Positions 36,142 to 45,128 of a stretch of DNA of 64,000 nt are shown here, piece after piece. How positions within the stretch are numbered: position 1 is the first letter of the stretch; each line of letters starts with the position of its first letter. The stretch spans positions 147,465-211,464 of the forward strand of contig CACZFL010000005.1 in assembly GCA_902780525.1 (NCBI GenBank), given 5' to 3'. Under the pieces are notes generated by a model. The model saw nothing but the letters and a program-made list of their open reading frames with translations. It ran no database searches and was not told where the DNA came from. The DNA comes from an uncultured bacterium (GTDB lineage Bacteria > Cyanobacteriota > Vampirovibrionia > Gastranaerophilales > Gastranaerophilaceae). A program made the translations under genes and the position numbers.

Positions 36142-37014
36142 ATGGCGCTAAATTTTCAGGATTTGATTTTAAATTTGTCACGTTTTTGGTCTGACTATGG
36201 TTGTATTATTCAACAACCGTATGATATCGAAAAAGGTGCATCTACAATGAACCCCGCTACATTTTTGAGAGCTTTGGGACCGGAACCATGGCAGACAGCA
36301 ATGGTTGAACCCTGCAGAAGACCTACCGATGCAAGGTATGGTGAAAACCCAAACAGGCTGGGACATTATTTTCAGTATCAGGTAATCTTAAAACCATCAC
36401 CAGATAACGCTCAGGAACTTTATTTAAAGAGTCTTGAAGCTATGGGTATAGATTTAAGTAAGCATGATGTAAGATTTGTTGAGGATAACTGGGAATCTCC
36501 GACTCTCGGTGCTGCAGGTGTAGGTTGGGAAGTTTGGCTTGACGGTATGGAAATTACTCAGTTTACATACTTCCAGCAAGTTGGCGGTTTGGAAGTTAAG
36601 CCTGTTGCTCTGGAAATTACTTACGGTTTAGAGAGAATTGCTATGTATATTCAAAACAAAGAATCTGTTTTTGATATTATGTGGAACAATACTCTTAAAT
36701 ATGGTGAAATTTACCTTCAAAATGAGATAGAACAGTCAAAATACAATTTTGAATACTCTGATGCTGACAGACTTTTCAGCTTGTTTGATGCTTATCAGAA
36801 AGAAGTTGATAATTGCGTTCAGGCAGAGCTTGTTCTTCCTGCTTACGATTACGTTTTAAAATGTTCGCATACATTTAACCTTCTCGATGCAAGAGGGGTA
36901 ATCTCTAAAGACGAACGTATAAACTTTATTAACAGAGTTCGTACAATGGCTTCCGCTGTTGCAAAACTTTATGTTGAGCAGAGAGAAAAACTCGGTTTCC
37001 CTTTATGTAAGTAA
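36142..37014 (+). CDS. glyQ: Glycine-tRNA ligase alpha subunit
   Basis: 290 residues. Catalytic alpha subunit of the tetrameric bacterial glycyl-tRNA synthetase: [60 protein letters not shown] and [12 protein letters not shown]. Full length. The beta subunit gene glyS, which usually follows, is not here: a 71-residue unknown gene and permeases follow instead, so glyS must be elsewhere. Confidence 0.95.
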   Translation: MALNFQDLILNLSRFWSDYGCIIQQPYDIEKGASTMNPATFLRALGPEPWQTAMVEPCRRPTDARYGENPNRLGHYFQYQVILKPSPDNAQELYLKSLEAMGIDLSKHDVRFVEDNWESPTLGAAGVGWEVWLDGMEITQFTYFQQVGGLEVKPVALEITYGLERIAMYIQNKESVFDIMWNNTLKYGEIYLQNEIEQSKYNFEYSDADRLFSLFDAYQKEVDNCVQAELVLPAYDYVLKCSHTFNLLDARGVISKDERINFINRVRTMASAVAKLYVEQREKLGFPLCK

Positions 37015-37024
37015 AGGAGAAAGA

Positions 37025-37240
37025 ATGAAAACTTTTCCTGTAATAAATTTAAGCAAAAGAGAAGAACAGACATTTTTGTTAAGTGAACTTGCAAGACGAA
37101 ATAATAAAAAGACGGAAAAAATATTACTTGTAAGTCCTCCCGAGGTTAAACAGCAACCGATTGATTTAATTTCAGAAAAGGAAGGCGAAGAAATTCTGGA
37201 AAAGTTAAAAAGAATTAATAAAGAATTTTTTGGAAAATAA
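37025..37240 (+). CDS. Small hypothetical protein after glyQ
   Basis: 71 residues from the ATG at 37025, with AAAGGAG 5 nt upstream; longer in-frame starts lie inside glyQ. Charged and helical (ISEKEGEEILEKLKRINKEF), no Cys, no signal peptide. It starts 10 nt after glyQ and is probably cotranscribed with it. No family recognised. Confidence 0.55.
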   Translation: MKTFPVINLSKREEQTFLLSELARRNNKKTEKILLVSPPEVKQQPIDLISEKEGEEILEKLKRINKEFFGK

Positions 37241-37264
37241 TTGACCGAAAATGAAAGGATATAA

Positions 37265-38854
37265 ATGGCACTTACCGATATAATAGCAAACATGTTGAAA
37301 AGAAAAACCCCTGATGATGCAGTAGAAAGTGCATCAAAAGGAGGTTTGGAAAAAACACTCGGTGTTTGGGATTTGATTATTCTGGGCGTGGGAGCCATTA
37401 TCGGCTCAGGAATTTTTGCGGTCGTTGGTATTGCTGCTGCCGGTTCAGCAGACGGTACTAGTCCCGGGGCAGGTCCTGCATTAGTATTATCAATGATTAT
37501 TGCGGCAATTGCGTGTGTGTTTTCTGCGCTTTGTTTCAGTGAGTTTGCAGCAATGATTCCTGTGTCAGGTGGTGCTTATTCATATACTTACGCAACATTG
37601 GGCGAATGTGCAGCATGGCTTGTCGGCTGGATATTAATGCTTGAGTACGTAATTGCTTTTATTGCAGTATCATGTGCCTGGGCAAACTATGTTGTTCAGT
37701 TCTTAAAAGGTTTCGGTCACATACTTCCTGCTTTTATAACAAATCCTCCCGTATGGCTAGTTAATGACTTCAGAAGCGCAGTTCATACTTTATCTTCTCA
37801 GGGAATTGATTACCATTCGGTTATTCCTTCAATTTGCGGAATACCTTTTTGTATAAATCTTCCTGCTGCTTTAATTATATTGTTTATAACACTCACTCTT
37901 ATAAAAGGAACAAAAGATTCAACAAAATTTGCAACATTTATGGTTGTTTTAAAAATGGGAATTATAGGCTTGTTTATCGTTTCAGGTTTATTTTTTGTTC
38001 AGCCGGACAACTGGACGCCGTTTGCTCCGAACGGTTTTAGCGGTGTGTTTATGGGGGCATTTATAATTTTCTTTGCATACATCGGATTTGATGCACTTGC
38101 AACAACCGCAGAAGAATGTAAAAATCCTCAGAAAGATTTGCCAAGAGGTATTATAGGTTCTCTTGTAGTAACAACAATTGTTTATACGCTTGTAGCTCTT
38201 GTTCTTACGGGTATGTACAGAACACAGGGACATGTTGACCAGGCATTTTTGGGTGCACCGCTTGCGTTTACAATGGAGAATGTATTACATGGCTGGGTAT
38301 CAAAGGCAATACCTGGATTTATGTCAGTAGGTATAATAGCAGGGCTGACATCGGTTCTTCTTGTAATGCAGATGGCAGCAACAAGAATATTGTACGTAAT
38401 GAGTCGTGACAACTTTTTACCGAAGGTTTTCCAAAAACTTCACCCTAAATTTAATACTCCGCACATTCTGACCTGGGCAGTATGCATAGTTTCTATTTTC
38501 GGAACGCTCACATTAAACCTTGATGCAGCTGCGGCATTATGTAACTTTGGAACATTTACATCTTTCATAATAGTTTGTGCGGCAATTATAATACTCAGAA
38601 AAATTGATCCCGACAGACCGAGGCCGTTTAAAGTTCCTTTCTGTCCTTGGTTTCCATTAGCCGGAATATTATGCTGCGGTGGTTTAATGGCATTTATGAT
38701 GTTCTCATCTACGGGCGAATCCGCAAAACTTTCAACAGAGTTGTTCTTTGCATGGATTGTAATGGGTATTTTAATCTATGCAACATACGGTTATTGGAAC
38801 AACCGTAAAGCTGAAAAAATTACAGAAATAAAAGAAATAGCTGAAAATGAATAG
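37265..38854 (+). CDS. APC-superfamily amino acid permease, copy 1
   Basis: 529 residues, 12 or more membrane helices. The first helix carries the substrate-binding GVGAIIGSGIF motif; the CAT-family features FSEFAAMIPVSGGAYSYTYATLGE and FIIFFAYIGFDALATTAEE are clear. Probably a proton-coupled cationic or broad amino acid transporter in the inner membrane. It overlaps the next permease by 8 nt and is its paralogue (same helices, same GTFTSFIIVCAA region). Confidence 0.88.
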   Translation: MALTDIIANMLKRKTPDDAVESASKGGLEKTLGVWDLIILGVGAIIGSGIFAVVGIAAAGSADGTSPGAGPALVLSMIIAAIACVFSALCFSEFAAMIPVSGGAYSYTYATLGECAAWLVGWILMLEYVIAFIAVSCAWANYVVQFLKGFGHILPAFITNPPVWLVNDFRSAVHTLSSQGIDYHSVIPSICGIPFCINLPAALIILFITLTLIKGTKDSTKFATFMVVLKMGIIGLFIVSGLFFVQPDNWTPFAPNGFSGVFMGAFIIFFAYIGFDALATTAEECKNPQKDLPRGIIGSLVVTTIVYTLVALVLTGMYRTQGHVDQAFLGAPLAFTMENVLHGWVSKAIPGFMSVGIIAGLTSVLLVMQMAATRILYVMSRDNFLPKVFQKLHPKFNTPHILTWAVCIVSIFGTLTLNLDAAAALCNFGTFTSFIIVCAAIIILRKIDPDRPRPFKVPFCPWFPLAGILCCGGLMAFMMFSSTGESAKLSTELFFAWIVMGILIYATYGYWNNRKAEKITEIKEIAENE

Positions 38855-40394
38855 TATAAAAACAATATTTAACAATTTAATAAAATGTAAAAGTCCTCAG
38901 GAATTAATAGATGAGGGTACAAACTCTGAACTTAAAAAGACTCTTAGTGCGTTTGACCTTATAGTTTTGGGTATAGGTGCGGTAGTAGGAACAGGTATTT
39001 TTACGATTATAGGAAGTGCAATTGTCGGTAGTTCTGACGGTGCAGGTGCAGGAACGGCAATTGTTATATCAATGCTTCTTGCTGCAATTGCAAGCGTTTT
39101 CTCGGCTCTTTCATATTCGGAAATTGCTTCAATGATTCCTGTTGCAGGTAGTGCTTACACATATACTTATGCAACAATGGGCGAGTTTATGGCCTGGATG
39201 GTTGGCTGGATACTGATGCTTGAATACGCAATCGGAAATATTACCGTTGCAAGTGCATGGACAGGATATTTTGTTCAGTTTCTGAAAGGATTTAAACATA
39301 TACTTCCTGCTTTTGTTGTTAATTGTCCTTTGTGGCTCAGAAACGATTACCGTACAATGTACGAAATCTGTAATAAAAACGACTGGAATCCGCAGGATAT
39401 AATGCCGTTTATCCATCTTCCGTTCGGAATAGATATACCCATTGCTGTTAATGTACCGGCAATTGCTATTGTATTCGTGTTAACTCTGCTTTTGATAAAA
39501 GGAGTTAAAGAATCTACAAAAGTTGCAACAATAATGGTTGGTGTAAATATGTTTATTATACTTTCATTTATTGTATTAGGTTCTTTCTATGTTGCTCCTG
39601 AAAACTGGGGTGCGAGCTGGGCAACATTTGCACCGAACGGTATAGAAGGAATTTTCTCAGGTGCGTTTATAATTTTCTTTGCATATATAGGTTTTGATGC
39701 AGTATCAACAGCTGCCGAAGAAACAAAAAATCCGCAGAGAGATTTACCTATTGCTATAATGGGAACTCTTTTGATTTGTACTATTTTATATGTATGTGCA
39801 GCTCTTGTTTTGACAGGGATAGTTCCTCTTAATTTTATTGATACACAGGCTCCGCTTGCTCACGCAATGAGATTTATAGGAATGAACTGGTACGCAGGTT
39901 TGCTTTCGGTTGGTGCTCTTTGCGCTCTGACATCAGTTCTTTTAATTTACCAGCTCGGTACTACACGAATTCTCTGGGCAATGAGTCGTGACAGATTTTT
40001 GCCGAAGTCTTTGAATGCAGTTCATAAAAAATATAAAACACCCCACATTATGACCTGGTTGTCAGGTTTAGTTGTTATTGTCTGCGCATTGTTTATGGAT
40101 TTGAACCTGTCAGCAGAACTCTGTAATTTCGGAACGTTTACTTCATTTATTATAATTTGTATAGCTGTTCTTATTTTGAGAAAGACAGAACCTTTGAGAC
40201 CGAGACCTTTTAAAGTTCCATTCTGTCCTTGGTTCCCGATATTTGGTATTCTGACATGTCTTGCGCTTATGTATTGCAAATTTAGTGCAAAAGCAACATC
40301 AGCATTGTACTTTATTATCTGGCTTGCTATTGGTATTTTAATTTATGCGGCATACAGTTATAAATCAAAACGTGAAGAAGAATTGGAAGGATAA
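38847..40394 (+). CDS. APC-superfamily amino acid permease, copy 2
   Basis: 515 residues, clearly a tandem duplicate of the preceding gene: GIGAVVGTGIFTIIG, SYSEIASMIPVAGSAYTYTYATMGE, FIIFFAYIGFDAVSTAAEE and PRPFKVPFCPWFP are shared almost word for word. The 8-nt overlap implies coupled translation. Differences gather in the loop near residues 150-185, which may mean a different substrate range. Confidence 0.88.
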   Translation: MNSIKTIFNNLIKCKSPQELIDEGTNSELKKTLSAFDLIVLGIGAVVGTGIFTIIGSAIVGSSDGAGAGTAIVISMLLAAIASVFSALSYSEIASMIPVAGSAYTYTYATMGEFMAWMVGWILMLEYAIGNITVASAWTGYFVQFLKGFKHILPAFVVNCPLWLRNDYRTMYEICNKNDWNPQDIMPFIHLPFGIDIPIAVNVPAIAIVFVLTLLLIKGVKESTKVATIMVGVNMFIILSFIVLGSFYVAPENWGASWATFAPNGIEGIFSGAFIIFFAYIGFDAVSTAAEETKNPQRDLPIAIMGTLLICTILYVCAALVLTGIVPLNFIDTQAPLAHAMRFIGMNWYAGLLSVGALCALTSVLLIYQLGTTRILWAMSRDRFLPKSLNAVHKKYKTPHIMTWLSGLVVIVCALFMDLNLSAELCNFGTFTSFIIICIAVLILRKTEPLRPRPFKVPFCPWFPIFGILTCLALMYCKFSAKATSALYFIIWLAIGILIYAAYSYKSKREEELEG

Positions 40395-40455
40395 ATATAC
40401 AATTTGCTCTGCCTTATTTTTACGATAAGATATAAACAGTAAAGGAGAGATAAAT

Positions 40456-41751
40456 ATGTTAACAAAAAGTTCATCACTAAAAACTATTTTCTCAGGTGTT
40501 GATTTTTCTAAGTATGAATCAAAAGTATCTGAGTTTGTAAACGAGTTCTCAAAGAGAGCTAATAAAGAAGGTAAATTCTTAAACTGGGTTGATTTACCAA
40601 ATTATCAATTAACAAGACTTGATGATATTTATTCAATGGTATCATCTCTTAAATCTGACTCAGGTGCTTCAAAGTTAAGCGTTATGGGTATTGGCGGTTC
40701 AAAACATACTGTTGAACACATGCTTGGTATCAATGGTCTTAATCTTTGCGGTGAATCTGTTTTATTCTATTCAGATGTCGATTCAATAAGCTGGGAAAGA
40801 TATCTTGCAAAACTTGGTGATGTTTTATCATCAAATTATTTAATTGCATCTAAATCAGGTTCTACTTTTGAAACAAAAGACGGGTTTTTGAGAATACTTA
40901 AACTTGTTAAAGACGCATATATAGCTAAAGGTTTGTCTGAAAATGAAGCAGATAAAGCTGCTGCTAAACACTTTATCGCAGTTACTGACAAGAATGCAGA
41001 AAAGAGTGAACTCAGAAGAACATCTATCGAACAAAACTGGCTTGGCGATTTGTTTATTCACGATGATGTAGGCGGAAGATTTTCTGCTTTTGATGATCAC
41101 GCTTTGTTTACACTTGCTTTTGCAGGTATGAAAAAAGAAGATATGGCTTCAATGCTCAGAAGTGCGCAGGAAATTTCTTCACTTTCTCTTAGTGCTGATT
41201 TGGAACTTAATGATGCATTAAAAGAAGGTATTTTCTGGGCAAATGCAAAATTGAACGGTATTACAGCTTCTGTTCACCAGTATATGGGTTCAATGTTTGA
41301 AAACACTGTTTACTGGCACGCTCAAATGCAGAATGAATCACAAAAAGATACGCTTAAACAAATTGCTAAAGTTCCTGACGCTATGCACCACTCCGCAGAA
41401 GCTCACTTTAATCCTGCAAACAAACTTGTGTTTGCGCTTACAGTTCCTTCCGATAACGGTGTTTGCAAATCAAATGCAGAGGCATATATAGGTGCATTGA
41501 GCAAATCTTATGAAGTTACAGGTGCTTTCTTTATGGAAACAGTTGAAACTTCAAAACTCGGTTTAACTCCGGAAGCTGCAGGTGCAGTAACTCAATTAAG
41601 AGCTTTCGCAACCTGTTATCAGGAAATTGTTGAAGCAATTATGCAAAACAAACAACTTCCCGAAGTTCTTGACAGCGTACTTCAACCGCACGTAGAGTTC
41701 TACAAAAAGAACCTCAAAGGCGGGGTTGTTGTTCCCGGTCGTATCGGCTAG
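40456..41751 (+). CDS. pgi: Glucose-6-phosphate isomerase, divergent
   Basis: 431 residues, the size of short bacterial enzymes. Interconverts glucose 6-phosphate and fructose 6-phosphate. Signatures are present but altered: MGIGGSKHT, ASKSGSTFET, VGGRFSAFDDHALFTL, QMQNESQK (catalytic Glu in place of the usual MESNGK), MHHSAEAHF (active-site His), and LQPHVEFYKKN with the C-terminal Lys. AAAGGAGAG lies 7 nt upstream. The stop overlaps a TAGGGG motif and a bidirectional terminator follows. Confidence 0.85.
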   Translation: MLTKSSSLKTIFSGVDFSKYESKVSEFVNEFSKRANKEGKFLNWVDLPNYQLTRLDDIYSMVSSLKSDSGASKLSVMGIGGSKHTVEHMLGINGLNLCGESVLFYSDVDSISWERYLAKLGDVLSSNYLIASKSGSTFETKDGFLRILKLVKDAYIAKGLSENEADKAAAKHFIAVTDKNAEKSELRRTSIEQNWLGDLFIHDDVGGRFSAFDDHALFTLAFAGMKKEDMASMLRSAQEISSLSLSADLELNDALKEGIFWANAKLNGITASVHQYMGSMFENTVYWHAQMQNESQKDTLKQIAKVPDAMHHSAEAHFNPANKLVFALTVPSDNGVCKSNAEAYIGALSKSYEVTGAFFMETVETSKLGLTPEAAGAVTQLRAFATCYQEIVEAIMQNKQLPEVLDSVLQPHVEFYKKNLKGGVVVPGRIG

Positions 41752-41776
41752 GGGGTAAAGGGGTAAATATAATTAA
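41749..41776 (+). repeat. TAGGGGTAAATAT gene-end motif, copy 2 (doubled)
   Basis: The pgi stop TAG begins TAGGGGGTAAAG, directly followed by GGGTAAATATAATTAA: two imperfect copies in tandem. Confidence 0.5.
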
Positions 41777-41780
41777 AGAA

Positions 41781-41811
41781 AAAGGTGATGTGCAAATAGT
41801 ACATCACCTTT
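41781..41811. terminator. Bidirectional terminator between pgi and the XRE gene
   Basis: An 11-bp stem (AAAGGTGATGT at 41781-41791 with its complement at 41801-41811) and a 9-nt loop; a T-run follows on both strands. Confidence 0.85.
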
Positions 41812-41833
41812 TTTATGTATTAAATTTTGTAGT

Positions 41834-42052
41834 TTATTTATCAAATAAAAATATATCGTGTAATTTAACACCTAATCCACGAGAAATTCTAAAAAGCATT
41901 TTTGTTGATGGATTACATTTTCCGATTTCAAGTTTACCTACATATGTCGGATGAATCCCAACTTTACTAGCTAATTCTTCTTGCGTTAATCCTTTTTCTT
42001 TTCGTATTTCACGCAATCTGTTACCTAAGTTTATTAGTATTTTGGTGTTCAT
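41834..42052 (-). CDS. XRE-family transcriptional regulator
   Basis: 72 residues from the ATG at 42052 (a TTG at 42061 is also in frame). A single Cro/CI-type helix-turn-helix fills it: LREIRKEKGLTQEELASKVGIHP, then YVGKLEIGKCNPS and a C-terminal helix. No SD; the promoter boxes and 16-bp direct repeats lie right against the start, suggesting an autoregulated, leaderless gene. Similar compact regulators control small accessory operons. It diverges from the gene at 42149. Confidence 0.8.
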   Translation of the reverse strand: MNTKILINLGNRLREIRKEKGLTQEELASKVGIHPTYVGKLEIGKCNPSTKMLFRISRGLGVKLHDIFLFDK

Positions 42053-42061
42053 ACTTGACAA

Positions 42062-42102
42062 TATAGACTGATACGCTTATTATTTGTATAGACTAATACG
42101 CT
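42062..42102. promoter_or_regulatory. Two direct repeats, probable XRE operators
   Basis: TATAGACT-R-ATACGCT occurs twice, at 42062-42077 and 42087-42102, one mismatch in 16, spaced 25 bp apart. They fill the divergent promoter region of the XRE gene and the 42149 gene. Confidence 0.6.
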
Positions 42103-42148
42103 AGTTTACGGTATAAAATGCTGTATTTATAAGACAATAAGATAAATT

Positions 42149-42454
42149 ATGAATAAAAATCTAAAACAAGAAATAGAAAATCTAAAATATAATTTAAAAG
42201 AGATAGCGGCAGAGTTATGCAATACGCATAAACTTGCATCAACATTGGATAAATTTTGTAAAGATAATATCAACAATGATGATTTATATGAGGTTTCTTA
42301 TTTGGCGGAATTATTGGAAAAACAACTTAGTAAGTTAGGTTTTGATTTTTATATTACTCTGAATGAAAATAATAAATCTAAGACCATGGATGATGTTTTA
42401 GATAGAATAAGAAATTTAAAAGCGACTGAACATATAGATATAATAGATGATTAG
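42149..42454 (+). CDS. Hypothetical protein divergent from XRE regulator
   Basis: 101 residues, acidic and helical (coiled coil about 1-30 and 45-62), no signal peptide, single domain without recognisable motifs. A possible promoter, TTTACG (42105-42110), 17 nt, TATAAG (42128-42133), gives a leader of about 10 nt with no good SD. The shared operator suggests it is controlled by the XRE protein. Function unknown; an accessory or stress role is only a guess. Confidence 0.55.
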   Translation: MNKNLKQEIENLKYNLKEIAAELCNTHKLASTLDKFCKDNINNDDLYEVSYLAELLEKQLSKLGFDFYITLNENNKSKTMDDVLDRIRNLKATEHIDIIDD

Positions 42455-42481
42455 TTGAATGGTGGTAGATACCCCTATCCC

Positions 42482-43333
42482 CTATATATTTACCCCTAAA
42501 TTTGGATTTTTTCTGAACCAGGTTAGCTGACGTTTTGCGTAATTTCTTGTATGCTGTTTTAGTTTATCGAGGGCTTCAGCTAACGTCCATTCTCCGTCTA
42601 TATATGATAAAATCTCTTTATATCCGATAGTTTCCGTAAAGTTTTTTATGCGTCCGTGTTTTGCTAAGAGTGTTTTTGTTTCTTCAACAATTCCCTGTTC
42701 AACCATTAAATCGACACGTTTGTTGATTCTTTCATACAGCCATTCTCTTGAATTGAGCTCTGGCATAATCCATTCCACTTCATATTCAGGTTCTTTTTGT
42801 TTCTCGATTTCAGAAAGTGGTTTATTAAGAGTTTTTACTAATTCAATTATTCTTATAATCCGTCTTTTACTGTTGTCTTTTATCAGATTATTGTAAGCTT
42901 CAATATCAAGATTTTTTAAATCCTCAATCAGTTCTTCTTTTGATTTTTGTTCCAGCTTTGCTCTGAGTTCATAATTTGTTTCGACCTGTGGTAAATCGTA
43001 GTGTTCCAGTAAAACCCTGAAATATAAACCCGTGCCACCTGCAATAATCGGTGTTTTTCCCCTTGATAAAATATCTTCTATCGCCTTTTTCCCGTCACTG
43101 GCGTAATCACCTGCCGTATAATTAACTTCCGGTTCAACAATATCTATAAGGTGGTGTGGAATGCCTTCTCTTTCTTCCATGGTCGGTTTCGCGGATGCTA
43201 TATCAAAACCCTTATACACAAGACGGGAATCGGCTGAGATTATTTCACCGTTTCTTTCGTGTGCGAGTTTAATTGCTAATGCTGTTTTCCCACTTGCAGT
43301 CGGGCCTGCAACTGCTATAACTTTTGGTTTCAT
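42482..43333 (-). CDS. miaA: tRNA dimethylallyltransferase
   Basis: 283 residues, slightly shorter than many. Adds a dimethylallyl group to A37 of tRNAs reading UNN codons. P-loop GPTASGKT at 10-17, DSRLVYKGFDIASAKPT, HHLIDIV, GGTGLYFRVLLEHY and the C-terminal RNYAKRQLTWFRKNP are all present. The last residues (LGVNI) and stop are encoded by a copy of the GGGGTAAATAT motif, so the original tail may have been replaced. No SD; probably leaderless. Confidence 0.93.
   Translation of the reverse strand: MKPKVIAVAGPTASGKTALAIKLAHERNGEIISADSRLVYKGFDIASAKPTMEEREGIPHHLIDIVEPEVNYTAGDYASDGKKAIEDILSRGKTPIIAGGTGLYFRVLLEHYDLPQVETNYELRAKLEQKSKEELIEDLKNLDIEAYNNLIKDNSKRRIIRIIELVKTLNKPLSEIEKQKEPEYEVEWIMPELNSREWLYERINKRVDLMVEQGIVEETKTLLAKHGRIKNFTETIGYKEILSYIDGEWTLAEALDKLKQHTRNYAKRQLTWFRKNPNLGVNI
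42484..42498 (-). repeat. TAGGGGTAAATATAT motif, copy 3, inside the miaA end
   Basis: On the minus strand this exact motif encodes the last codons of miaA, in a different frame from the other copies; the TAG stop (42484-42482) comes just after it. A degenerate CCCCTATCCCC tract lies next to it. Confidence 0.5.
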
Positions 43334-43363
43334 AAAATAATTTTACTCTAAAATCAAAAAGTA

Positions 43364-43372
43364 TGGTATAAT
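43364..43372 (+). promoter_or_regulatory. Extended -10 promoter, leaderless start of TPR/NHL gene
   Basis: TGGTATAAT (43364-43372) is a consensus extended -10. The predicted start of transcription is the A of the ATG at 43379, and there is no SD. Confidence 0.5.
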
Positions 43373-43378
43373 AATCCT

Positions 43379-44206
43379 ATGTTTAAAAGAATAGCTGCAA
43401 TCTTAATGTTATCTGCGTGTTTATCCGTTAATGCGGTTGAAATACCCGTAGATGCACGTATTGATTATAATCAAGGTATTGATTTTTACAAACTCGGTAT
43501 GTACGAACGTGCTGTTGAATCTTTTCGTTCAGCAATAAGAACTTATCCTGATTATGTGGATGCATACTATAATCTGGCGACGGTTTTGGAATATCTCAAG
43601 CAGTATGCGGAAGCGTTAAATATATACAAACAGGTTTATATAAGAAATCCAAACGACTACGAAGTTATTTATAAAATGGCTCTTATTAGTTCAAAGATTG
43701 AGGACTATGAGCAGGCAAGGGATTACATAAAACAGATTCCGCCATCAAGTCAGTATTACCAGAGAGCAGTTGAACTTTCCGAAGCCTGCAAGCTTGCGAC
43801 AGCAAAGCCTCCGGAAAAGCCGGTGAACGCACCGTCTAAAATTGCACAGTATTCGGGAGTTTATGAAAATCTTCCGAGTCCGACAGGTGTAACTTCTGAC
43901 TCGAATGGCAACCTTTATGTTGCAGCTTTTTTAGAGAATGTAATATACAAAATTACTCCCGATAATAAGCGTCAGGTATTTATAAAAAGCGACAAGATTA
44001 GCGGACCTATAAGTCTTGTTTCTGACAGTACAGGAAACATATATGTATCTAATTACTCGGCAAATAATGTTGTTAAAATTACTCCTCAGGGCGAATTAAT
44101 TGTAATTATTGGTCGTGTGGACAAACCGTACGGACTTCACGTTGAAGGTAACATGCTTTTTGTAACCTGTCAGGGGTCTAATTCTGTTTTGAGACACAGG
44201 TTGTAG
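43379..44206 (+). CDS. Exported TPR plus beta-propeller (NHL-like) protein
   Basis: 275 residues. N-terminal export signal with LSAC at 11-14, which fits a lipobox, so it may be a lipoprotein; cleavage after VNA at 19 is the alternative. TPR units (about 25-125: NQGIDFYKLGMYERAVESF, AYYNLATVLEYLKQYAEAL) come before NHL-type blades (about 155-270: GVTSDSNGNLYVAAFLENVI, LVSDSTGNIYVSNYSANNVV). Probably an envelope protein-interaction scaffold. Only 45 bp separate its ATG from that of divergent miaA. Confidence 0.7.
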   Translation: MFKRIAAILMLSACLSVNAVEIPVDARIDYNQGIDFYKLGMYERAVESFRSAIRTYPDYVDAYYNLATVLEYLKQYAEALNIYKQVYIRNPNDYEVIYKMALISSKIEDYEQARDYIKQIPPSSQYYQRAVELSEACKLATAKPPEKPVNAPSKIAQYSGVYENLPSPTGVTSDSNGNLYVAAFLENVIYKITPDNKRQVFIKSDKISGPISLVSDSTGNIYVSNYSANNVVKITPQGELIVIIGRVDKPYGLHVEGNMLFVTCQGSNSVLRHRL

Positions 44207-44213
44207 GGATAAA

Positions 44214-45098
44214 TTACTCTTTTATTTGTTTTCTGAGGTTATTTTTTTGTTTGTTTAAGGGTCCGTTTGTAGGGTCTGTTACGTTATAGTAATAGTTTTT
44301 TGCGTAAACAAAAGGAAATTTAGGAAGCCATGAAAATCTCATAAGAACAGAAACAGTATCTGCACCATGTGAAAACATTAGTTCATCTATTGTTTGTTCA
44401 TAAGACGGAGATATAGAAGATATTAATTTCAATACATAATCCGTAAATGTTACGCTGTAATACCCTGTTGTTGCAAAAGGGTTTGACGCTAAGTCGCCAA
44501 GTTTGACGTTTTGATTCTTAAGGTCAACGAAAACAAAATTGTACGGATTATCATTGTTGTCAAGTCTTTTAAATTCCATAGGTTTTCCGCCGTAAACTAC
44601 AACAATAGTATCTCTGTCCGGCATATAAATATCGTCAAAAAGGTTGTCTAATTTTGTATTTCCGTTAAAAGACTGCAGCCCATACCTATGATGAATAGAG
44701 GTAACTATTAAGCCTCCCGGCAGTAAATCAATTGATGAATACATGTTGGGTTTGTTTTCGTCAGAATATCCCAATATATCGTTCCCTTTTTCATCAAGCA
44801 GGCAATAATAACTTCCTTTTCTGAATTTTACATATTTCCCGAGAACTCTTTCAGCCTGATTATAAATCGGGTCAGTTATTATGTTGCCGTTATCATCGAT
44901 TATACCGAATTTTGTTTTATTCTGAAAAATCCAAGCAGTATATCCCAGTCGTACAAGTTTTTTATATTTTGCAGGTACAATAATGTCAGCATTATTTTTA
45001 AGTCCGAATTTGCCATCTTCCGAATAAACGGAAACTTCCGCAAAAACAGTTTGTACGGTAAGAAATAATGATATTAAAATAAAAGCTAACTTCTTCAT
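44214..45098 (-). CDS. Exported WG-repeat protein
   Basis: 294 residues. Signal peptide (1-20, FAE). N-terminal half with WG-like beta repeats: DGKFGLKNNADIIVPAKYKK, TKFGIIDDNGNIITDPIYN and YCLLDEKGNDILG. The C-terminal half is unrecognised. WG repeats are found in envelope proteins of many bacteria with no common function. Converges on the TPR/NHL gene with a 7-nt gap; follows the glycine-zipper gene by 30 nt. Confidence 0.65.
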   Translation of the reverse strand: MKKLAFILISLFLTVQTVFAEVSVYSEDGKFGLKNNADIIVPAKYKKLVRLGYTAWIFQNKTKFGIIDDNGNIITDPIYNQAERVLGKYVKFRKGSYYCLLDEKGNDILGYSDENKPNMYSSIDLLPGGLIVTSIHHRYGLQSFNGNTKLDNLFDDIYMPDRDTIVVVYGGKPMEFKRLDNNDNPYNFVFVDLKNQNVKLGDLASNPFATTGYYSVTFTDYVLKLISSISPSYEQTIDELMFSHGADTVSVLMRFSWLPKFPFVYAKNYYYNVTDPTNGPLNKQKNNLRKQIKE

Positions 45099-45128
45099 AT
45101 CAAAAGATTATCATAAAAATGTTGATAA

